In this document: positions 38,201 through 48,594 of the stretch, one piece after another
Numbering within the stretch: the first letter of the stretch is position 1
Layout: every line of letters starts with the position of its first letter
Assembly (NCBI RefSeq): GCF_001685485.1
Contig: NZ_BDEL01000001.1
Span: 3,221,501 to 3,285,500 of the forward strand
Direction of reading: 5' to 3'
Origin: Formosa haliotis
GTDB taxonomy: Bacteria > Bacteroidota > Bacteroidia > Flavobacteriales > Flavobacteriaceae
DNA: 64,000 bases
Notes under the pieces: generated by a model
What the model was told of the DNA's origin: nothing
Database searches by the model: none
The model's input: only the letters and a program-made list of their open reading frames with translations
Translations under genes and position numbers: made by a program

Positions 38201-39784
38201 ATTGCAAAAACACGTAATTCTACACCTTATGTAGGGTTAATTTCGCCACCACCACATCACGATATTTATTCTATTGAAGATTTATCGCAATTAATTTACG
38301 ATTTAAAATCGGCTAACAGAGAAGCTCGTGTTAACGTAAAATTAGTATCAGAAGTTGGTGTGGGTACCGTTGCTGCCGGGGTTGCTAAAGCTAAAGCCGA
38401 TGTGATTTTAGTATCAGGTTTTGATGGAGGTACAGGAGCATCGCCATTAACATCTTTAAAACATGCAGGTTTACCATGGGAATTAGGAATTGCTGAAGCA
38501 CAACAAACTTTAGTAATGAACGATTTACGTAACCGAATTGTTTTAGAATGTGACGGACAATTAAAAACAGGTCGCGATGTTGCGATTGCTTGTTTATTAG
38601 GAGCAGAAGAATTTGGTTTTGCTACAGCACCATTAGTAGCGTCAGGATGTATCATGATGCGTGTGTGTCACCTAAATACTTGTCCTGTTGGAATTGCAAC
38701 TCAGAATCCAGAATTACGTAAAAAATTCAAAGGAAAACCAGAGCATGTTGTAAACTACATGTATTTTGTTGCTCAAGAATTACGCGAAATTATGGCGCAA
38801 TTAGGATTTAGAACGATTAACGAAATGGTTGGACAATCTCAAAAGTTAGACCGCAATAAGGCTATAGAACATTATAAAGCTTCAGGTATCGATTTAACGC
38901 CAATATTACACAGAGTAAAAACAGAGCCTTACGTAAAATTATATAATACAGAAAAGCAAGAACATAATTTAGATGTACATTTAGACTTCGAAATTATTAA
39001 TAAAGCACACCCTGCATTATTCCGTAAGGAAAAAACATATTTAGATTTTAAAATAACAAACATTGACCGTGCGGTTGGAGCTGTATTAAGTAACGAAGTT
39101 TCTAAAATTTACGGTGCTCAAGGCTTACCAGATAACACCTTAAATTTAAACTTTACAGGATCTGCGGGACAAAGTTTTGGAGCATTTGCAACCAAAGGTT
39201 TAACCATGATTGTTAATGGAAATACAAATGATTATTTAGGTAAAGGATTGTCTGGAGCTAAATTAATTATTAAGGTTCCAGAAAAAGCAACGATTGTTCC
39301 AGAAGAGAATGTTATTACAGGTAACGTAACCTTATACGGAGCAACATCTGGAGAAGTTTATATTAATGGTAAAGCAGGAGAGCGTTTCTGTGTAAGAAAT
39401 TCGGGAGCTCAGGCCGTAGTTGAAGGTATCGGAGATCACGGTTGTGAGTATATGACAGGTGGTGTTGCGGTTATTCTTGGAGAAGTTGGAAGAAACTTTG
39501 GAGCAGGTATGAGTGGAGGAATTGCTTATGTTTTAGATGCGAAAAATTCATTTAGAACCAATTGTAATTCCGAAGATTTAAACTTAGATCCAGTCGTTTT
39601 AGAGGAAGATATCGTAGCTTTAAAAACGTTAATCACGAATCATTATAATGCAACTTTAAGTCCGTTAGCACAACGTATTTTAGAACAATGGGAAGAATAT
39701 TTGCCGAAATTCATTAAGGTTTTACCAGAAGAATATAAGCAAGCTTTAATTAAATTAGAACAAGAAAACCTTGTAACGCAATAG
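35279..39784 (+). CDS. gltB: Glutamate synthase, large subunit
   Basis: 1501 residues, full length. A short propeptide (about 16 residues) is cleaved to free the amidotransferase Cys (DNCGAGFICS). The class II glutaminase domain (to about residue 430), central domain, FMN synthase domain (about 800-1170) and the GXGXG beta-helix domain (about 1260-1440) are all present. The [3Fe-4S] ligands are Cys1124, Cys1130 and Cys1135. It makes two glutamates from glutamine and 2-oxoglutarate. Only 5 bp separate it from gltD, and it is divergent from the porin-amt operon. Confidence 0.99.
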   Translation: MLKKQGLYLPEFEHDNCGAGFICSLTGSRSNDIIHKALEILVKLEHRGAVSADGKTGDGAGILIDIPHDFFVKYCDFELPARGEYAVSNMFLPKKDNQRDFCVDTFEKCIAEQGLKLLGWRNAPVNNKVIGKIAAASEPFIKQVFIGKSHPEQSEFDFNLKLFAARKIAEHTVYNSKLSESSFFYFPSLSTKTIIFKGLLVPEDIKEYYLDLLNPLLDAKLALVHQRFSTNTFPTWDLAQPFRYMCHNGEINTLRGNVSRMFSREEIMESEWFGDDIKRIVPTILRGKSDSASMDMVVELLLMTGRSLPEVMMMLVPEAWEKNETMSDAKKAFYEFNSCLMEPWDGPASIPFTDGSYIGAVLDRNGLRPSRYTVTKDDFVIMSSETGVVDIEPENIKFHGRLEPGKMFLVNMDEGRIVNDEEIKEEIANRHPYRKWLNENLIHLKDIPYGEEPVTHEEEDLSVRQSVFGYTQEDLNTIIQPMAQGGKEPIGSMGSDTPIAILSERPQLIYNYFKQLFAQVTNPPLDGIREELITDISLTLGSDTNIFDISEYHCRKLKIQNPVISKQDLDKIKNHDKSPDYQVTSISILYDVAKGVNGLENRLEEIVEIASKAIDSGTNIIILSDRNVNKEKAPIPALLACSYINHALYKQSKRSQISIIIESAEPREVHHFALLFGYGASAINPYMVNEIVEQQLEAQDITGLDFEDAIKNYNKAVGKGILKVMNKIGISTLNSYRGSQLFECIGINTKVVEKYFPTTPTRIQGIGLHEIEKEISKRHEHAYSVREVDANLDLEIGGQYRWRRNGEKHLFNPLTVAKLQESVRTNKKSTYKEYAELVNNQSKDLMTIRGLFEFTNYDPISIDEVEPWTEIVKRFKTGAMSYGSISKEAHENLAIAMNRIGGKSNSGEGGEDQERFYKDPDGDWKNSAIKQVASGRFGVTSNYLTSAKEIQIKMAQGAKPGEGGQLPGPKVNPSIAKTRNSTPYVGLISPPPHHDIYSIEDLSQLIYDLKSANREARVNVKLVSEVGVGTVAAGVAKAKADVILVSGFDGGTGASPLTSLKHAGLPWELGIAEAQQTLVMNDLRNRIVLECDGQLKTGRDVAIACLLGAEEFGFATAPLVASGCIMMRVCHLNTCPVGIATQNPELRKKFKGKPEHVVNYMYFVAQELREIMAQLGFRTINEMVGQSQKLDRNKAIEHYKASGIDLTPILHRVKTEPYVKLYNTEKQEHNLDVHLDFEIINKAHPALFRKEKTYLDFKITNIDRAVGAVLSNEVSKIYGAQGLPDNTLNLNFTGSAGQSFGAFATKGLTMIVNGNTNDYLGKGLSGAKLIIKVPEKATIVPEENVITGNVTLYGATSGEVYINGKAGERFCVRNSGAQAVVEGIGDHGCEYMTGGVAVILGEVGRNFGAGMSGGIAYVLDAKNSFRTNCNSEDLNLDPVVLEEDIVALKTLITNHYNATLSPLAQRILEQWEEYLPKFIKVLPEEYKQALIKLEQENLVTQ

Positions 39785-39789
39785 ATAAA

Positions 39790-41256
39790 ATGGGAAAAAT
39801 AACAGGATTTTTAGAATATAAACGTGAAGTTGAAGCATACGAGCCAGTAGAAGAGCGTATTAAAGACTATAAAGAATTTACAATTCCATTATCTGAACCT
39901 GAGATGAAAAATCAAGGGGCACGTTGTATGGATTGTGGTATTCCATTTTGCCATAGTGGTTGTCCACTAGGGAATTTAATTCCAGATTTTAACGATAAAG
40001 TATATAAAGGAAAGTGGAAAGAAGCTGCGGCAATTTTACACTCTACAAACAATTTTCCGGAGTTTACAGGAAGACTTTGTCCTGCACCTTGCGAAGAAGC
40101 TTGTGTGTTAGGAATTAACGAAGACCCTGTAACCATTGAGAATATTGAAAAACAAATTGTAGAAACAGCCTTTAAAGAAGGTTGGGTAGTGGCGCACCCG
40201 CCAAAACATCGTACAGGTAAAACAGTTGCGGTTATTGGTGGTGGACCATCAGGTTTAGCTGCTGCACAACAATTAAACCGTGCAGGACACTTAGTGACTT
40301 TATTTGAGAGAGATGATAAAGTTGGAGGGTTATTACGTTACGGTATTCCAGATTTTAAATTAGAAAAAGAAATCATAGATCGTCGTATTGAAGTGTTAGA
40401 AGAGGAAGGTATTACATTTAAAACCAATGCTCATGTTGGTGTAAATGTAGATGCCGAACAACTTAAAAAAGACTTCGATGCAGTGGTGTTATGTGGTGGT
40501 GCAACGGTAAGACGTGGTATGCCAATTCCTGGAGCTGAATTAAATGGTGTTGTTCAGGCAATGGATTTCTTAAAACAAAATAACAAACGCGTAAGTGGAC
40601 AAAAAGAATTTGAAAATGAAATTCTTGCTACTGGTAAAAACGTTATTGTTATTGGTGGGGGAGATACTGGATCTGACTGTATAGGAACTTCTAATCGTCA
40701 CGGCGCAAAATCGGTAACAAATTTTGAAATTTTAGATAAACCTTCAGAAGGCCGTCCAGCACATCAACCTTGGCCATATTGGCCAATGAAATTGCGAACT
40801 AGTACGTCTCATAAAGAGGGTGTAGAACGTTTTTTCAGTATTTCAACTAAAGAATTTTTAGGCGATGAAAAAGGTAATCTTAAAGGTTTAGTAACTGCTG
40901 AAGTAGAATGGATTTTTAAGCCAGGCGAGCGTCCGCAATTAAAGGAGCTTCCAGGTACCGAGAAAACGTGGGATTGCGAATTAGCATTGTTAGCTTTAGG
41001 ATTTACAGGGTCTGAAAAAACAATTGCCGATCAGCTTGGTCTAGAAATGGATTTTAGAACGAATATTAAAGCAGATACAAACGATTATATGTCTAATGTG
41101 CCAGGTGTTTTTGTAGCCGGAGATATGCGTCGTGGACAGTCGTTAATTGTTTGGGCAATTTCAGAAGGTAGACAAGCCGCCTACCATGTAGATAAATACT
41201 TAATGGGAGAATCTAACTTACCTTTAAAAACAGGTATAGATTTGCCAAGAGTGTAA
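39790..41256 (+). CDS. gltD: Glutamate synthase, small subunit
   Basis: 488 residues. N-terminal cysteine clusters for two [4Fe-4S] centres (RCMDCGIPFCHSGCPL and CPAPCEEACVLG), FAD-binding GGGPSGLAAA, NAD(P)H-binding GGGDTGSDC, and the final FVAGDMRRGQSLIVWA are in place. It passes electrons from NAD(P)H to GltB. It is co-transcribed with gltB and followed by a strong terminator. Confidence 0.99.
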   Translation: MGKITGFLEYKREVEAYEPVEERIKDYKEFTIPLSEPEMKNQGARCMDCGIPFCHSGCPLGNLIPDFNDKVYKGKWKEAAAILHSTNNFPEFTGRLCPAPCEEACVLGINEDPVTIENIEKQIVETAFKEGWVVAHPPKHRTGKTVAVIGGGPSGLAAAQQLNRAGHLVTLFERDDKVGGLLRYGIPDFKLEKEIIDRRIEVLEEEGITFKTNAHVGVNVDAEQLKKDFDAVVLCGGATVRRGMPIPGAELNGVVQAMDFLKQNNKRVSGQKEFENEILATGKNVIVIGGGDTGSDCIGTSNRHGAKSVTNFEILDKPSEGRPAHQPWPYWPMKLRTSTSHKEGVERFFSISTKEFLGDEKGNLKGLVTAEVEWIFKPGERPQLKELPGTEKTWDCELALLALGFTGSEKTIADQLGLEMDFRTNIKADTNDYMSNVPGVFVAGDMRRGQSLIVWAISEGRQAAYHVDKYLMGESNLPLKTGIDLPRV

Positions 41257-41429
41257 TTAATAATAAACACGTTAAAAAAATATATTTTTTATAGGTTGTT
41301 AATCTAAAAATTAAGATATTTGAAACTCGAATGAAAAATATACTAGTAAATATAATTTCTATTAGTGTCGTTGTGATTAGGTTGCAAGGATAAAGGAAGT
41401 GTATTTATTATAAAATTAAATAAAATTAT

Positions 41430-41460
41430 AAAGCCTTCCTTTTTGGAAGGCTTTTTTTTA
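41430..41460 (+). terminator. Terminator after gltBD
   Basis: AAGCCTTCC and GGAAGGCTT pair around five T and a run of eight T follows. It lies 175 bp after the gltD stop. Confidence 0.92.
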
Positions 41461-41776
41461 TTGAAAATACGGTACCCAATCGAGATGGACTGTGTTTTGT
41501 TTTATGGTTTGATGATGAATGTGGTAATGTGTTTTAAGATCGGATTTTGTGTTTAGTTGATGAAACTAGAAAAATGGCGATTTTTTTATCATAAAATGAA
41601 GAAATTGAACATCATATATATTAGGGTTTAAAACTCTGTTAATCAGTGTTTTAAATATGTATTATTAAGACTGAGTTTAGTCTATATGGATAGGATTAAA
41701 ACTGTTAAAAAACAACAAAAAATTAATTTAGAGCTCTCAAAGGAAATAGAATTAGAGCAAAAGCTTTTAAAAACAT
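41461..41776 (+). other. ilvD upstream region
   Basis: This AT-rich stretch follows the gltBD terminator. It holds two short open frames described separately: an 11-codon Ile-containing frame at 41596-41631 and a 37-codon frame at 41686-41799 that runs into ilvD. An imperfect inverted repeat (TTTAAAAC, mismatch, CTG / CAG, mismatch, GTTTTAAA) spans 41626-41653. I see no clear TAnnTTTG promoter. Confidence 0.5.
41596..41631 (+). CDS. Possible ilv leader peptide
   Basis: The frame reads MKKLNIIYIRV then stop. Three of eleven residues are Ile (ATC, ATA, ATT), with one Leu and one Val. Its stop codon lies inside the inverted repeat at 41626-41653. This fits the position and layout of an attenuation leader, but the Ile content is only modest and no U-tract follows the hairpin. 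Confidence 0.3.
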   Translation: MKKLNIIYIRV

Positions 41777-41799
41777 ATGAAAAACTTAAAAAAGTATAG
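41686..41799 (+). CDS. Small frame overlapping the ilvD start
   Basis: A 37-residue frame ([20 protein letters not shown] and on, Lys/Glu/Leu-rich, likely helical). It ends 23 bp inside ilvD in another frame. It could act as an upstream frame that couples ilvD translation, or be chance in A-rich DNA. I do not recognise it. Confidence 0.3.
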   Translation: MDRIKTVKKQQKINLELSKEIELEQKLLKTYEKLKKV

Positions 41800-43462
41800 C
41801 CACGCTGTCACACAAGACCCTTCATTACCTGCGGCGCAAGCTATGTTGCATGCTATTGGGTTAACAGATGAAGATTTACAAAAACCATTTATCGGGATTG
41901 CAAGTACAGGTTACGAGGGAAACCCTTGTAATATGCACCTTAATGACTTAGCGACACATGTTAAAAAAGGAACGGAAAATGCAGATTTAGTAGGATTGAT
42001 TTTTAACACGATTGGTATTAGCGACGGAATTTCTAACGGAACACCAGGTATGCGTTATTCGTTAGTTTCTAGAGATATTATTGCAGATTCTGTTGAAACG
42101 GTTGTAGAAGGAATGAGTTATGACGGGTTGGTAACTGTTGTGGGTTGCGATAAAAATATGCCAGGTGCTCTAATGGGGATGTTACGTTTAAACAGACCTT
42201 CTGTTTTGGTGTATGGAGGTACTATTGCTTCTGGCTGCCATAACGGAAAAAAACTAGATATTATTTCTGCTTTTGAAGCTTATGGCCAAAAAGTAGCAGG
42301 AACTATCGATGATTCAGAATTTAAAGAAGTTGTTCATAAAGCTTGTCCGGGAGCCGGTGCTTGTGGTGGAATGTATACAGCAAACACGATGGCTTCTGCT
42401 ATTGAGGCTTTGGGTATGTCGTTACCATTTAACTCGTCTAATCCTGCTGTTGGACACGATAATTTAAAAGAAAAAGAATGTGTAAAAGCGGGAGAAGCTT
42501 TACGCATGTTATTAGAAAAAGATATTAAACCTTCAGATATTGTAACTAAAAAATCTTTAGAGAATGCTTTCAGATTAGTTACAGTTTTAGGGGGATCTAC
42601 AAATGCCGTGCTTCACTTTTTAGCCATTGCAAAAGCGGCGAAAGTTGAGTTTACCTTACAAGATTTTAAAAGAATAAGCGATTCAACACCATTGTTAGCC
42701 GACTTAAAACCAAGTGGTAAATATTCTATGGAAGATTTACATGGCGTAGGAGGTATTCCAGGTGTTTTAAAATACATGTTAGAAAACGATATGCTTCATG
42801 GCGACTGTTTAACTGTAACAGGAAAAACGATTGCCGAAAACTTAAAAGATGTTCCTAATTTAATTGAAGGGCAAGATATTCTTAAGCCTTTAAATGAACC
42901 TATAAAAGAATCTGGACATATCAGAATTTTATTCGGAAACTTAGCTACAGAAGGTGCTGTTGCAAAAATTACAGGAAAAGAAGGTCTGTCGTTTAAAGGA
43001 ACAGCGAATGTGTTTAACAGTGAAACAGAGGTTAACGAAGGAATTAAAAATGGTAAAGTAAAGAAAGGCGATGTTATTATAATCCGTTACGAAGGACCAA
43101 AAGGAGCTCCAGGAATGCCAGAAATGCTTAAGCCAACGTCTTCTATAATGGGTGCAGGTTTAGGTAAAGATGTAGCACTTATTACAGATGGTCGTTTCTC
43201 TGGTGGATCGCATGGTTTTGTGGTAGGTCACGTGGCGCCAGAAGCCCAAGATGGAGGGAATATTGCTTTAGTTGAAAATGGTGATATTATTTTTATCGAT
43301 GCCGAAAACAATACCATTGATATTGAAATTTCAGAAGAATTATTAGCAGAAAGAAGAGCTAAATGGGTCGCGCCAAAATTAAAAGCTGAGCGTGGCGTTT
43401 TATATAAATATGCGAAAACAGTATCGTCTGCATCTAAAGGATGTGTGACTGATGAATTTTAA
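41777..43462 (+). CDS. ilvD: Dihydroxy-acid dehydratase
   Basis: 561 residues, full length. Conserved Fe-S cysteines are in GCDKNMPG and [16 protein letters not shown], with GNPCNMHL near the start and [14 protein letters not shown] near the end. It dehydrates dihydroxy-isovalerate and dihydroxy-methylvalerate to the keto acids of valine and isoleucine. First gene of the ilvDBNCA operon, 9 bp ahead of ilvB. Leader candidates lie in front of it. Confidence 0.99.
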   Translation: MKNLKKYSHAVTQDPSLPAAQAMLHAIGLTDEDLQKPFIGIASTGYEGNPCNMHLNDLATHVKKGTENADLVGLIFNTIGISDGISNGTPGMRYSLVSRDIIADSVETVVEGMSYDGLVTVVGCDKNMPGALMGMLRLNRPSVLVYGGTIASGCHNGKKLDIISAFEAYGQKVAGTIDDSEFKEVVHKACPGAGACGGMYTANTMASAIEALGMSLPFNSSNPAVGHDNLKEKECVKAGEALRMLLEKDIKPSDIVTKKSLENAFRLVTVLGGSTNAVLHFLAIAKAAKVEFTLQDFKRISDSTPLLADLKPSGKYSMEDLHGVGGIPGVLKYMLENDMLHGDCLTVTGKTIAENLKDVPNLIEGQDILKPLNEPIKESGHIRILFGNLATEGAVAKITGKEGLSFKGTANVFNSETEVNEGIKNGKVKKGDVIIIRYEGPKGAPGMPEMLKPTSSIMGAGLGKDVALITDGRFSGGSHGFVVGHVAPEAQDGGNIALVENGDIIFIDAENNTIDIEISEELLAERRAKWVAPKLKAERGVLYKYAKTVSSASKGCVTDEF

Positions 43463-43471
43463 TTTTTTACT

Positions 43472-45205
43472 ATGACTACAGAAACAGTAAAAGCAACACA
43501 GACCGCTACAGAAAAAACAGTGCGTATTTCTGGGAGTGAGGCTATCATAAAATGTATGTTAGCTGAAGGCGTTGAAATTCTTTACGGATACCCGGGAGGA
43601 GCGATCATGCCAGTTTATGATGAACTTTATAAATATAGAGATCAAATTCATCATGTCTTAACACGTCATGAACAAGGTGCAGCACATGCAGCACAAGGTT
43701 ATGCACGTATTTCTGGTAAAGTAGGGGTCGCCATGGCAACGTCTGGTCCAGGAGCAACCAACTTAATTACTGGTATTGCAGATGCTCAAATAGACTCTAC
43801 ACCTTTGGTTTGTATTACAGGTCAGGTAGCGTCTCATTTATTGGGTAGCGATGCATTTCAAGAAACAGATATCGTTGGTATTTCTACTCCGGTAACCAAG
43901 TGGAATGTGCAAATTACTAAGGCTGCAGATATTCCAGAAGTTATGGCTAAAGCATTTTATATTGCTAGAAGCGGCCGGCCAGGACCTGTTTTAGTAGATA
44001 TAACTAAAGATGCACAGTTTGAAGAATTCGACTTTAAATACGAAAAATGCAAGTCTGTACGTAGTTATAAATCGGTTTGTAAAACCAATCCGGAAAGTGT
44101 AAAAAAAGCAGCAGATTTAATAAATAGTGCCAAGAAACCAATGATTGTTTGGGGACAGGGAATTATTTTAGGAAAAGCAGAAGCTGAGTTAAAAGCTGTA
44201 ATAGAGAAAGCGGGAATTCCTTCGGCATGGACTATTTTAGGTGCTTCGGCTTTACCAACTAGTCATCCTTTAAATATAGGAATGGTTGGTATGCATGGTA
44301 ACTATGCTCCAAATATGCTAACAAACGAATGCGATGTGTTAATCGCTATCGGAATGCGATTTGATGATCGTGTAACTGGAAACCTGGCAACTTATGCCAA
44401 GCAAGCTAAAGTGGTACATTTTGAAATTGATCCGGCAGAGATTGACAAAAATGTGAAAACTGATGTAGCCGTTTTAGGAGATGCGAAGGCAAGTTTAACA
44501 GCTTTACTACCGTTGTTGAATGAAACAACACATACAGAGTGGCATAATAAATTTAAAGAATTATACGCTGTTGAATACGAGAAAGTAATAAAAGACGATT
44601 TACATCCTACCAAAGAAGGGTTAACCATGGGGGAAGTAATTAATCAAATTAATGAACAATCTAAAGGGGATGCCGCTATCGTTTCAGACGTTGGTCAGCA
44701 TCAAATGATAGCTTGTCGTTATGCTAAATTCAATAAAACAAAAAGTAATATTACATCTGGAGGTTTAGGAACCATGGGGTTTGCTCTTCCTGCTGCAATT
44801 GGAGCAAAAATGGCGGCGCCAGATCGCGATGTTGTAGCCATAATAGGAGATGGAGGTTACCAAATGAATATTCAAGAATTAGGTACCATTTTTCAACAAA
44901 AAGTACCCGTTAAAATCGTGGTGTTAAATAACGAATTCTTAGGTATGGTACGTCAATGGCAACAATTGTTTTTCGATAAACGTTATGCGTCTACCGAGAT
45001 GACAAATCCAGATTTCGTAGCCATCGCCAAAGGATATTATATAGATGCAAAACGTGTTTCTAAACGCGAAGAATTGGCAGATGCTGTTGCAGAAATGATG
45101 GCTTGCGAGGGCGCTTATTTCTTGGAAGTTTGTGTAGAAAAAGAAGATAATGTTTTTCCAATGATACCAACAGGAGCATCAGTTTCAGATATTAGATTAA
45201 GTTAA
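43472..45205 (+). CDS. ilvB: Acetolactate synthase, large subunit
   Basis: 577 residues. The catalytic Glu67 is in TRHEQGAAHAAQGYAR, and the ThDP/Mg2+ motif GDGGYQMNIQELGTI is near residue 460. It joins two pyruvates, or pyruvate with 2-ketobutyrate. It sits 2 bp from its regulatory subunit ilvN. Confidence 0.98.
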   Translation: MTTETVKATQTATEKTVRISGSEAIIKCMLAEGVEILYGYPGGAIMPVYDELYKYRDQIHHVLTRHEQGAAHAAQGYARISGKVGVAMATSGPGATNLITGIADAQIDSTPLVCITGQVASHLLGSDAFQETDIVGISTPVTKWNVQITKAADIPEVMAKAFYIARSGRPGPVLVDITKDAQFEEFDFKYEKCKSVRSYKSVCKTNPESVKKAADLINSAKKPMIVWGQGIILGKAEAELKAVIEKAGIPSAWTILGASALPTSHPLNIGMVGMHGNYAPNMLTNECDVLIAIGMRFDDRVTGNLATYAKQAKVVHFEIDPAEIDKNVKTDVAVLGDAKASLTALLPLLNETTHTEWHNKFKELYAVEYEKVIKDDLHPTKEGLTMGEVINQINEQSKGDAAIVSDVGQHQMIACRYAKFNKTKSNITSGGLGTMGFALPAAIGAKMAAPDRDVVAIIGDGGYQMNIQELGTIFQQKVPVKIVVLNNEFLGMVRQWQQLFFDKRYASTEMTNPDFVAIAKGYYIDAKRVSKREELADAVAEMMACEGAYFLEVCVEKEDNVFPMIPTGASVSDIRLS

Positions 45206-45207
45206 TT

Positions 45208-45732
45208 ATGGAAAATATAAACACATATACCATCTCGATTTACACCGAGAATAATATTGGTCTTCTAAATAGAATTTCAGCAATTTTTCAGAGAAGACAT
45301 ATAAATATTGAAAGCTTAAATACATCAATTTCAGAAATTGAAGGCGTATCTAGATTTACCATAGTAGTAAATCTTGAAGAAGATCGTATCAAGAAAATTG
45401 TGGGTCAGATAGAAAAGCAAGTAGAAGTTATCAAAGCATATTATCATACAGACGAAGAAACTATTTATCAAGAGTCTTGTATGTTTAAATTAAAATCTGA
45501 TTTGTTGTTCGAAGAGCGCGAAATTCAGAATATTATAAAAGACAGCAATGCGAGAATTGTAACTGTTAATAAAGAGTTTTTTGTTTTAGAAAAATCTGGA
45601 AGAAGAAACGAAATAGAGCAATTATATCGCGATTTTAGTGCCTATGGCATTATGCAGTTTGTGCGTTCAGGACGCATAGCAGTTACAAAAGATGAAATGA
45701 AAATATCACAAATGCTAGCAGCATTTAATTAA
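45208..45732 (+). CDS. ilvN: Acetolactate synthase, small regulatory subunit
   Basis: 174 residues. An N-terminal ACT domain ([31 protein letters not shown]) and a C-terminal half ([21 protein letters not shown] and on) match the IlvH/IlvN type. It binds valine and feeds back on IlvB. Its gene is directly after ilvB. Confidence 0.96.
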   Translation: MENINTYTISIYTENNIGLLNRISAIFQRRHINIESLNTSISEIEGVSRFTIVVNLEEDRIKKIVGQIEKQVEVIKAYYHTDEETIYQESCMFKLKSDLLFEEREIQNIIKDSNARIVTVNKEFFVLEKSGRRNEIEQLYRDFSAYGIMQFVRSGRIAVTKDEMKISQMLAAFN

Positions 45733-45742
45733 TTTAAAAAAA

Positions 45743-47245
45743 ATGGCAAATTATTTTAACACCTTATCATTAAGAAATCAATTAGAGCAATTATCACAAT
45801 GTCGTTTTATGACATCTTCAGAATTTGAAGATGGTGTAAATGCATTAAAAGGAAAAAAGATTGTTATTGTAGGATGTGGGGCACAAGGACTGAACCAAGG
45901 ATTAAACATGAGAGATTCTGGTTTAGATATCTCTTATGCATTACGCGAAGAAGCAATTAAAGAAAAACGTGCATCTTATGTAAATGCTACAGAAAATAAT
46001 TTTACTGTAGGTACTTACGAAGAATTAATTCCTACAGCAGATGTTGTTTTAAACTTAACTCCAGATAAGCAACATACAAGTGTTGTAAATGCTGTGATGC
46101 CTTTAATGAAAAAAGGTGCAACTTTATCGTACTCTCACGGGTTTAATATTGTTGAAGAAGGAACTCAAGTACGTAAAGATTTAACGGTAATTATGGTGGC
46201 TCCAAAGTCTCCAGGATCTGAAGTACGTGAAGAATATAAGCGTGGTTTTGGTGTGCCAACATTAATCGCTGTACACCCAGAAAACGATCCAGAAGGAAAA
46301 GGTTTAGCACAAGCTAAAGCTTATGCCGTTGCAACAGGTGGAGACAGAGCAGGAGTATTGCAGTCGTCTTTCGTTGCCGAGGTTAAAAGTGATTTAATGG
46401 GTGAGCAAACTATTTTATGTGGTGCTTTACAAACAGGATCTATTTTATGTTTCGATAAAATGGTCGAAGAAGGTATCGATCCAGCTTATGCTGCTAAATT
46501 AATTCAGTACGGTTGGGAAACTGTTACCGAAGCTTTAAAACATGGTGGTATTACAACTATGATGGATCGTTTATCGAATCCAGCAAAAATTAAAGCGTAT
46601 AAATTATCAGAAGAATTAAAAGATATTATGCGTCCGCTTTTCGAAAAGCATATGGATGATATTATCTCTGGTCACTTCTCTAAAACCATGATGGAAGATT
46701 GGGCTAACGACGATGTTAATTTATTAACGTGGAGAGAAGCTACAGGAGAAACAGCTTTCGAAAAAACAAAATTAACTTCAGATAAAATTTCTGAACAAGA
46801 ATACTTTGATAATGGTGTCCTTATGGTTGCTATTGTGAAGTCGGGAGTAGAATTAGCATTCGAAACTATGGTAAGTGCAGGTATTGTTGCTGAGTCTGCT
46901 TACTACGAGTCGCTTCACGAATTACCATTAATTGCAAACACGATTGCTAGAAAGAAACTTTACGAAATGAACCGCGTAATTTCTGATACAGCTGAATACG
47001 GTTGTTATTTATTCGATCATGCAGCGAAACCTTTATTAGAAGATTTCATGAAGACTATTAAAACCGATGTTATTGGTAAGCCATATGCTACGTCTAACGA
47101 GGTAGATAATATTGAATTAATTGCAGTGAATGATGCCATAAGAAATCATCCTATTGAAGCTATTGGTAAAACACTAAGAACAGCCATGACTGCAATGAAA
47201 ACAATAAAAACTGAAGTTGAAGAAGACGCTTCAGTGTTAGCTTAA
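45743..47245 (+). CDS. ilvC: Ketol-acid reductoisomerase, class II
   Basis: 500 residues, which identifies the long class II form found in E. coli and plants (class I is about 330). NADP-binding [12 protein letters not shown] is at about 42-53. [26 protein letters not shown] and the repeated C-terminal knotted domain are present. It converts acetolactate to dihydroxy-isovalerate. It lies 10 bp after ilvN and 8 bp before ilvA. Confidence 0.98.
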   Translation: MANYFNTLSLRNQLEQLSQCRFMTSSEFEDGVNALKGKKIVIVGCGAQGLNQGLNMRDSGLDISYALREEAIKEKRASYVNATENNFTVGTYEELIPTADVVLNLTPDKQHTSVVNAVMPLMKKGATLSYSHGFNIVEEGTQVRKDLTVIMVAPKSPGSEVREEYKRGFGVPTLIAVHPENDPEGKGLAQAKAYAVATGGDRAGVLQSSFVAEVKSDLMGEQTILCGALQTGSILCFDKMVEEGIDPAYAAKLIQYGWETVTEALKHGGITTMMDRLSNPAKIKAYKLSEELKDIMRPLFEKHMDDIISGHFSKTMMEDWANDDVNLLTWREATGETAFEKTKLTSDKISEQEYFDNGVLMVAIVKSGVELAFETMVSAGIVAESAYYESLHELPLIANTIARKKLYEMNRVISDTAEYGCYLFDHAAKPLLEDFMKTIKTDVIGKPYATSNEVDNIELIAVNDAIRNHPIEAIGKTLRTAMTAMKTIKTEVEEDASVLA

Positions 47246-47253
47246 TATATCTT

Positions 47254-48519
47254 ATGCAAACAGAAAACAAAACATATTTTCCAAGTTTAAAAGCAGTACA
47301 AGCAGCAGCCGAACGTTTAAAGTCGGTTGCTGTTTCTACGCCTTTAACGCAAAACCTACAATACTCCAAACGTTTCAATGCCAATATTTTATTTAAGCGT
47401 GAAGATTTACAATTAGTACGCTCTTATAAAATTCGTGGTGCTTATAATAGGATTTCCTCTTTAACGCCCACCCAAATGGAACACGGAATTGTATGTGCAA
47501 GTGCAGGAAATCATGCCCAAGGTGTGGCATTATCGTGTAAATTATTAAAAATAAAAGGTACTATTTTTATGCCTTCACCAACACCAAATCAAAAAATTGA
47601 ACAGGTAAAAATGTTTGGTGAAAATTACACGGATATTGTTTTGGTTGGCGACACTTACGACGATGCTTATCATGCAGCCATGTTAGAATGTGAGCGCCTT
47701 AATAAAACGTTTATTCACCCGTTTAACGATAAGGAAGTTATAGAGGGGCAAGCTACAATCGGACTAGAAATACTAAGCCAGATTGATGCGCCTTTAGATT
47801 ACGTTTTTGTCCCAGTGGGTGGTGGGGGATTAGCTTCGGGCTTATCTACCGTATTTAAACAATTATCTCCAGATACTAAAATTATTGGTGTAGAGCCATT
47901 AGGTGCGCCTTCCATGCAAACGTCTTTAAAAAACGGTTGTAATACGGAGTTAACATCTATAGAAAATTTTGTAGACGGAGCTGCTGTTAAAAAAGTAGGA
48001 GATCGAACTTTTGCTATTTGTCAGCAGAATTTAAGTGATATGATTACCGTGCCTGAAGGGAAAATCTGCGAAACCATATTAGAGCTTTACAATAAAGATG
48101 CTGTAGTTGTCGAACCAGCGGGAGCCTTAAGTGTAGCGGCATTAGATTTTTATGCCGAAGAAATTAAGGGTAAAAATGTAGTATGTGTTATTAGCGGAAG
48201 CAATAATGATATTACAAGAACTGCCGAAATTAAAGAACGCGCCCTCTTGTACTCTAATTTAAAGCACTATTTTATAGTGAAGTTTCCGCAACGTGCCGGG
48301 GCTTTAAAAGAGTTTGTAGCCGAAATTTTAGGTCCGAATGATGATATCACATATTTTCAATATACAAAGAAAACGAATCGTGAAAACGGTTCTGCAGTGG
48401 TAGGAATCGAATTAAAATCTTCTGCCGACTTAGCGCCTTTAATGAAAAAAATGAAGTCGAGAAATTTCTTTGGCGATTATTTAAATGATAAACCCGATCT
48501 GTTTCAGTTTTTAGTATAA
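47254..48519 (+). CDS. ilvA: Threonine dehydratase, biosynthetic
   Basis: 421 residues. The PLP lysine is in RSYKIRGAYNR, with ASAGNHAQGVA and VPVGGGGLASGLS following. From about 330 a single regulatory ACT-like domain (HYFIVKFPQRAGALKEFVAEI) makes it the allosteric biosynthetic type. It deaminates threonine to 2-ketobutyrate, the entry to isoleucine. It is the last gene of the ilv operon. Confidence 0.96.
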   Translation: MQTENKTYFPSLKAVQAAAERLKSVAVSTPLTQNLQYSKRFNANILFKREDLQLVRSYKIRGAYNRISSLTPTQMEHGIVCASAGNHAQGVALSCKLLKIKGTIFMPSPTPNQKIEQVKMFGENYTDIVLVGDTYDDAYHAAMLECERLNKTFIHPFNDKEVIEGQATIGLEILSQIDAPLDYVFVPVGGGGLASGLSTVFKQLSPDTKIIGVEPLGAPSMQTSLKNGCNTELTSIENFVDGAAVKKVGDRTFAICQQNLSDMITVPEGKICETILELYNKDAVVVEPAGALSVAALDFYAEEIKGKNVVCVISGSNNDITRTAEIKERALLYSNLKHYFIVKFPQRAGALKEFVAEILGPNDDITYFQYTKKTNRENGSAVVGIELKSSADLAPLMKKMKSRNFFGDYLNDKPDLFQFLV

Positions 48520-48594
48520 TCTTAACTTATAGTTAAAACGCGAATAGTGATTTAATTGGTACTTTTAAAGAATCGAACGTAAAATTCATTTCAT

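Noticed and set aside
41485..41556. Short frame MDCVLFYGLMMNVVMCFKIG and on, ahead of ilvD
   Set aside because: Contains some Val and Leu but no run of regulatory codons, no nearby hairpin and no good promoter.
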